Assembly (NCBI GenBank): GCA_035310125.1
Contig: DATGEP010000280.1
Location: forward strand, 1-37,890
DNA length: 37,890 bases
Direction of reading: 5' to 3'
DNA from: DATGEP01 sp035310125
GTDB taxonomy: Bacteria; Chloroflexota; Ktedonobacteria; Ktedonobacterales; JADMIN01
The position numbers and the translations under genes were made by a program. Below, in pieces: positions 31,247 through 37,890 of this stretch. Below the pieces are notes generated by a model, which was given only the letters and a program-made list of their open reading frames with translations, ran no database searches and was not told the DNA's origin. How positions within the stretch are numbered: position 1 is the stretch's first letter; the number at the start of each line of letters is the position of its first letter.

Positions 31247-31456
31247 GTGGAAGAAGACGTGTTGGGATCTCTTCGTGAACTGGGACACCGCGAGTACGTC
31301 ACCTGCTCGCGCTGTGGTATGCCTGTCGAGCGCGTTTCGGCAACGGCGATACCCGGCGACGCACTGGAAGATCACTCCGAGTTTCGCTACCTTTGTTCGG
31401 ATTGTCAGAACGCGCTGGCGGATGGCGAGGTGGATCTGCCGGTAAGCGACGACTGA
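31247..31456 (+). CDS. Small zinc-ribbon-like protein
   Basis: 69 residues from GTG 31247, chosen because AGGAGG lies six bases upstream; the frame opens earlier at ATG 31118 without a ribosome site. Cys20-x2-Cys23 (VTCSRCGMPV) and Cys50-x2-Cys53 (YLCSDCQNAL) can bind one zinc ion. The tail is acidic. Such proteins can act in RNA or protein binding, but no family is recognised. It precedes hsp20 by about 235 bases. A small hairpin (GGCAGC-GTAGAT-GCTGCC, 31463-31480) follows the stop. Confidence 0.6.
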   Translation: MEEDVLGSLRELGHREYVTCSRCGMPVERVSATAIPGDALEDHSEFRYLCSDCQNALADGEVDLPVSDD

Positions 31457-31563
31457 CCGCCAGGCAGCGTAGATGCTGCCGGAGGTTGGTGGCATTGGAT
31501 GGGGACCCGCCAGGCTGCGCCCACTCCCGGTCTCGCAAGGGCGATCTTGGACCGCGCACTGGC

Positions 31564-31593
31564 TTGGCCGCGTCCCCGCCTGACGCCTACAAT
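31564..31593 (+). promoter_or_regulatory. Predicted promoter for hsp20-lon
   Basis: TTGGCC at 31564-31569, 18 bases, TACAAT at 31588-31593. The transcript would start near 31600, about 90 bases before hsp20. I see no CIRCE-type inverted repeat, so heat regulation by HrcA is not indicated. Confidence 0.45.
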
Positions 31594-31691
31594 AGATGAA
31601 GAAGTGGCCAGCTTCGATAGACTAGTTTACCCGCACTACACGGTGGCACCGCTCCAGGCGGCAGTGCCCCGCCCGGTGCGCGGCGAGGAAT

Positions 31692-32293
31692 ATGCTTATG
31701 CGGTTGCGCTTTCGCTCAATCGAATATCAATTCGGTGGCGCTTCGGCGAGCCTGGAACGGTATTTCCGGGACCTGCGTGACGAGCTGCTGCGACAGGGCC
31801 AGCACTATGGCCTGCTGCATGCGGCTGGACAGTGGCGTCCCCCGGTAGATATTCACGAAACGGCGGATATGATCCGCATCAAGATCGAGCTTGCGGGCAT
31901 GAGCGAGGATACCATTGAGGTAACGCTCTACGACAATGCGCTCGTCGTCGTAGGCCGTCGTGATGATGACTCCGAGCACGACGAGATCTGCTATCACGAG
32001 GCCCAGGTGCGTTATGGTTCCTTCCGGGCGGAGATTCTCCTGCCGGCGCCCGTCCATCAGGAGAGCGCGGAGGCAACCTACGAAAACGGCTTCCTGCGCA
32101 TTCGTCTGCCCAAAGCCGTCCACAGCGAGCCGGGGAGTCTGCGCCCACACGCCAGCCGCGTATCCAGTCCCGCCGGCGGCGCGCGCGGCGGTCTGAACGC
32201 CACGCCCGCCGCACCCGAAGCAGCACCCCAAACTCAGGTTACCGCCCCGATTGCCGGGTCTGACGATCAAACGCCCACGAGGAGCGTAGACTA

Positions 32294-32294
<1 letters not shown>
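31692..32294 (+). CDS. Small heat-shock protein of the HSP20 family
   Basis: 200 residues. The alpha-crystallin domain is at about 49-142: RPPVDIHETADMIRIKIELAG at its start and ENGFLRIRLPKA at its end, the latter matching the family A-x-x-x-GxL type motif. It would hold unfolding proteins in the cytoplasm until they are refolded or degraded. The C-terminal 55 residues are Ala/Pro-rich, and I do not see a clear I-x-I assembly motif. ATG 31692 has CGAGG just upstream; ATG 31698 is also possible. The stop overlaps the lon start as TAATG, so the chaperone and protease are translationally coupled. Confidence 0.9.
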
Positions 32295-34966
<2,672 letters not shown>

Positions 34967-35129
34967 CTCGTGACGTGGCTCCGCGGTCAATTGTGATAGG
35001 GTGCGGGTACAGACCACATCTCGCGGGATTGTGCCCCCGCTTTGTCGTGGCGGGCGTCTCGCGTCGCGTCTGTTCGTTGTGGGACGAAGCGCAAATGCGT
35101 CCGTATCTGATGCCAAAGGGAGAATAAGG

Positions 35130-35978
35130 GTGGAGAACTCGGTGTCAACGTTGCGATTGATGGGCATCTGGGCGCATCCAGATGACGAGAGCTTCGGCAT
35201 GGCGGGCAGCATGGCGCGCGCGACGATGGCAGGGCGTCCCGTCGCGATTGTCTGCGCCACACGCGGCGAAGAAGGCGAAATCGCCGATCCCGCGCTGGCG
35301 ACACCAGAGAATCTCGGCGAAGTGCGCGAGGGCGAGCTGCGCCGCGCCTGTGCCGCTGTGGGCGTCACCGACGTCTCGTTCCTCGATTACCGCGATGGCC
35401 ACCTCAGCGAAGCCGATCATGATGAGCTCGTGCGCAAGGTCGTCTACCATCTGCGACGCTTCCGCCCCGATGTCGTCGTCACCTTCGCGGCCAATGGCGG
35501 CTATGGTCACCCCGATCACATGACCATCCATCGCGCGACGCTGGCCGCCATCGCCGCCGCCAGCGAGCCCAGGGAGTTCGCCGAGCAGGCGCGTTCTGGC
35601 CTGCTCCCCCATCGCGTGCGCAAGGTCTACTTCAACGCCTTCATCCGCGAGCGGATGGCCGAGATGCGTGAGGAGGCGCGCAAATTGGGACATGACTTCA
35701 TACCGGGCGGCAACGCCGCCACCATTCCCTTCGAGCAAATGGGCACACCGCTGGCCGATGTCACGACCTACGTGAAGCTCACCGACGCCGAGTATGAGGC
35801 AAAGCGAGCCTCGATGGCTGCCCACGCGACGCAGATGCCCGCGGATAGCCCCTTTGCCAGCGCCACTCCTGAGCAATTGCGCCAGTTCATGGGGACTGAG
35901 GTTTTCCAGCTCACGCGCCCACCCATTTCCGCCGCGGACTATCCCACCCCTGAAGGCGACCTCTTCGCCGGCCTGTAG
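35130..35978 (+). CDS. PIG-L / LmbE-family deacetylase
   Basis: 282 residues from GTG 35130, with AGGGAGA upstream; GTG 35142 is also possible. The metal site AHPDDESFG near residue 15 and the second motif GGYGHPDHMTIHRAT near residue 125 are the zinc-binding parts of LmbE-type N-acetylglucosaminyl deacetylases such as MshB and BshB. The substrate could be a sugar in thiol, glycolipid or antibiotic chemistry and cannot be told from sequence. Length is typical. It lies between lon and a protein kinase and appears to be transcribed alone; no strong promoter is evident in 34967-35129. Confidence 0.9.
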   Translation: MENSVSTLRLMGIWAHPDDESFGMAGSMARATMAGRPVAIVCATRGEEGEIADPALATPENLGEVREGELRRACAAVGVTDVSFLDYRDGHLSEADHDELVRKVVYHLRRFRPDVVVTFAANGGYGHPDHMTIHRATLAAIAAASEPREFAEQARSGLLPHRVRKVYFNAFIRERMAEMREEARKLGHDFIPGGNAATIPFEQMGTPLADVTTYVKLTDAEYEAKRASMAAHATQMPADSPFASATPEQLRQFMGTEVFQLTRPPISAADYPTPEGDLFAGL

Positions 35979-36029
35979 CTTCTTCTCCTATAGCTTCTTC
36001 GATGCCATAGGACTGGCGGGCGGCAATCG

Positions 36030-36058
36030 TTGACGCAATCGTCTCACGTCGCTATACT
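36030..36058 (+). promoter_or_regulatory. Predicted promoter for the Ser/Thr kinase gene
   Basis: TTGACG at 36030-36035, 17 bases, TATACT at 36053-36058. This is the best sigma70-like match in the window. The start site would be near 36065, about 80 bases before the kinase start; the leader contains a GGCGTGG(G/A)ACGGCGCG duplication and GGAGAAGGGG. Confidence 0.65.
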
Positions 36059-36145
36059 GGGCACCAAGCGGAATGCCAGGAGGCTCACGCAGCGCGGCGT
36101 GGGACGGCGCGGCGTGGAACGGCGCGCGGAGAAGGGGCGCGGCGC

Positions 36146-37780
36146 ATGGCTGAGGGCGGATTCAACCCACTTCCAGTCGGAACAATTGTCCATCAACGCT
36201 ACCGAATCACTGCGGTCGTTGGCCGGGGTGGTCTCGGCACCGTCTATCAGGTGGTGGATGTGCTCTTCGGAAAGAGCAACGTCTTCGCCCTCAAGGAGCT
36301 GATTGACCAATCCAGCGGCGCTCGCAAGCAATTCGAGAACGAGAGCCAGTGGCTGCACTCGCTCGATCACAACAACATCCCGAAGGTCCGCGAGCACTTC
36401 GATTGGCAGGGCAGGCTCTATCTGGTCATGGATTTCGTGGATGGCGAAAATCTAGAGCGGAAGCTGGCCCGCAACGGTGGCCGTCCCCTGACCGAACAGG
36501 ACGCGCTCCGCTGGATCTTGCCAATCTGTGACGCTCTCCAGTACCTTCACACTCGCAATCCGCCGATCCTGCATCGTGATGTCAAGCCCGCTAATATCAT
36601 CGTGACGCCCGCCGGCCATCCGGTCCTGGTTGACCTCGGCATCGCCAAGGAGCATCTGCCTGGCGCCGGGCAGACGGCCACTTTCGTGCGCAAAGCCGGC
36701 ACCGAAGGCTACGCCCCCCCAGAGCAATACGCCGCTGCCGGACAGACCGGTCCCTGGTCGGATGTCTATGGTGTCGGCGCGACACTCTATCACCTGCTCA
36801 CCGGCCGTGTGCCGCCCACTGCCGTCGAGCGTGTCGCCCTTGACGCGCGCCTGCCCAGCCCACGCTCCTTCAATCCTGCCATCAGTGCCCCTGTGGACGC
36901 TGCCATTGTGCGTGCGCTCACGCTCCGTCCGGCTGAGCGCTTCCATTCGCTGACCGACTTCGCGCGGGCGCTGACGACTCCAGCCGCGGGTGCGCACCCA
37001 ACCGGCGCGCCAGTGTCGCCCCCACCTCCGCCGTCACGTCCGTCGGTCCCGCCCTTTCCATCCGCCCCATCGTCGCCTACCCCCGGTGGTACACCAGTTC
37101 GACGGATGCCTCGCCTACCCGCCACGCGCTCGCTGACATCTATCCCCTCGCCCACGCCACATTCAGCGCCGCCAACGCCAGTAGGCATGACGATGTCGCA
37201 GCCCGGCGTGCAGAGCAGCCAGGTCCACCCGCATACGCCAAATGTGCGTGGCTCCGCCACCGCGCTGAATAGCCGGCCAGAAATGGCTTCACATCACAGC
37301 GAGGCCCTGGGAGTTGGCGGCGAGCGAGGGAAGGATGCGAAACGGCGCGTGTTCTACCGGTCACCATTTGTGCTGGTGACTGGTATCGTATGCGCAATCC
37401 TGATAGCCGTCGTCATCTCGGTGCTCGTGCTCAATGCGACTGAGCTCCCGGATCGCTCGTCACCACAGGCTACCGTCAGCGGCTATTTCGCCGCCCTGAA
37501 AGCGCAGGATTACCAGCGTGCCTGGCAGTACAACGCGCAGAGCCGCACTGATGTATCCGCTGAGTCCAACTTCATCAATGGTCTCAAATCTGACGATGCG
37601 CACTACGGGCGCGTCATCAACAGCCACATTACCTCACTGGAAAATTCCGGTGGGCCGGTGATCGCGCAGGTGGATGTGTCGCGTTCCCTGGCACCGGGAA
37701 CGATCATTACCTATGCACTGAACCTCACGGAGTTTGATAACGATACCTGGCTCATTGCTGGCATCAGCAGCACCTCCTGA
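36146..37780 (+). CDS. PknB-like transmembrane Ser/Thr kinase with extracellular DUF4878-like domain
   Basis: 544 residues. Kinase domain about 18-280: glycine loop VVGRGGLGTVY (25-34), catalytic Lys50 in FALKEL, HRDVKPAN at 143-150, metal-binding DLG at 163-165 in place of DFG, and EGYAPPEQY as the activation-segment end. A Pro/Ser/Thr-rich linker (281-400) follows, then one helix (about 408-430, FVLVTGIVCAILIAVVISVL) and an outside domain of about 115 residues. That domain (VSGYFAALKAQDYQRAW ... DTWLIAGIS) resembles the repeats of the protein at 29709-30605. It is probably a sensor or dimer module that controls the kinase. Targets unknown. Confidence 0.93.
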   Translation: MAEGGFNPLPVGTIVHQRYRITAVVGRGGLGTVYQVVDVLFGKSNVFALKELIDQSSGARKQFENESQWLHSLDHNNIPKVREHFDWQGRLYLVMDFVDGENLERKLARNGGRPLTEQDALRWILPICDALQYLHTRNPPILHRDVKPANIIVTPAGHPVLVDLGIAKEHLPGAGQTATFVRKAGTEGYAPPEQYAAAGQTGPWSDVYGVGATLYHLLTGRVPPTAVERVALDARLPSPRSFNPAISAPVDAAIVRALTLRPAERFHSLTDFARALTTPAAGAHPTGAPVSPPPPPSRPSVPPFPSAPSSPTPGGTPVRRMPRLPATRSLTSIPSPTPHSAPPTPVGMTMSQPGVQSSQVHPHTPNVRGSATALNSRPEMASHHSEALGVGGERGKDAKRRVFYRSPFVLVTGIVCAILIAVVISVLVLNATELPDRSSPQATVSGYFAALKAQDYQRAWQYNAQSRTDVSAESNFINGLKSDDAHYGRVINSHITSLENSGGPVIAQVDVSRSLAPGTIITYALNLTEFDNDTWLIAGISSTS

Positions 37781-37805
37781 ATATGCCCATCAGTGACACA
37801 CGCCC

Positions 37806-37834
37806 TTGACGGATTAGAAAATACGTTCTACCAT
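37806..37834 (+). promoter_or_regulatory. Promoter pointing out of the right edge
   Basis: TTGACG at 37806-37811, 17 bases, TACCAT at 37829-37834. A gene presumably begins beyond 37890. The motif has the same -35 and spacing as the promoters at 3596 and 36030. Confidence 0.55.
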
Positions 37835-37890
37835 TCTCCGCAGTATGAGTGTCCACCACACTGGGGAGAACACCATACGCCCGTGGACAG

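Overview
The window is a GC-rich (roughly 60 %), gene-dense bacterial chromosome segment with about 28 protein genes and no rRNA, tRNA or CRISPR array that I could see. The gene set suggests a member of the Chloroflexota, possibly near the Ktedonobacteria. It includes futalosine-pathway menaquinone genes, a coproporphyrin-type ferrochelatase end, a PknB-like kinase with an extracellular sensor-like domain, lipobox proteins with Pro/Thr-rich linkers, LarC, a GbsR-type regulator with an ABC-2 exporter, and a paired HSP20 and Lon. This placement rests on protein resemblance only. Predicted promoters are sigma70-like. One set has a TTGACG -35, 17 bp and TATACT/TACAAT/TACCAT; a second has an extended -10 of the form TGnTAnnnT without a clear -35.

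Layout. 1-3377: 3' end of ferrochelatase, then alaS behind a promoter, a leader hairpin and a tandem repeat. 3536-7785: a TetR regulator overlapping mqnA by ATGA, then a radical SAM protein with unusual cysteine spacing, then mqnC. A lipoprotein follows (7881-8498). 8523-10596 looks like an accessory insert: a vestigial copy of the start of the downstream amidohydrolase, an IS200/IS605-like remnant, and a divergent ECF41 sigma factor / carboxymuconolactone decarboxylase-like module with candidate ECF41 promoters pointing both ways. 10749-12008 is the intact amidohydrolase, likely the aminodeoxyfutalosine deaminase of the same menaquinone pathway. 12227-14181: an AI-2E/PerM-type transporter, a transposase fragment and a NUDIX hydrolase.

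14316-17422 (minus strand): GbsR/MarR-type regulator, ABC ATPase and ABC-2 permease, with a perfect palindrome over the predicted promoter. 17639-19929: two membrane proteins of unknown role. 20025-21995 (minus): DUF1992 protein and nicotinate phosphoribosyltransferase. 22091-22594: repeat and decayed sequence. 22595-26235 (minus): larC, then folP and folC overlapping by ATGA. A GNAT protein is divergent from folP. 27489-30605 (minus): three proteins of unknown function, two of them predicted to be membrane-anchored. 30845-31456: a repeat-built small ORF and a small zinc-ribbon protein. 31692-34966: hsp20 and lon, overlapping by one base. 35130-37780: a PIG-L/LmbE deacetylase-like protein and a transmembrane Ser/Thr kinase. 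A promoter at the right edge points out of the window.

The most unusual points are: the cluster mqnA - atypical radical SAM - mqnC with an overlapping TetR gene; the duplicated amidohydrolase start bracketing the IS/ECF41 insert; the paired ECF41-type promoters; the GbsR-type operator; a dispersed intergenic palindrome family (four copies); and the in-register repeat array at 30861-31042.
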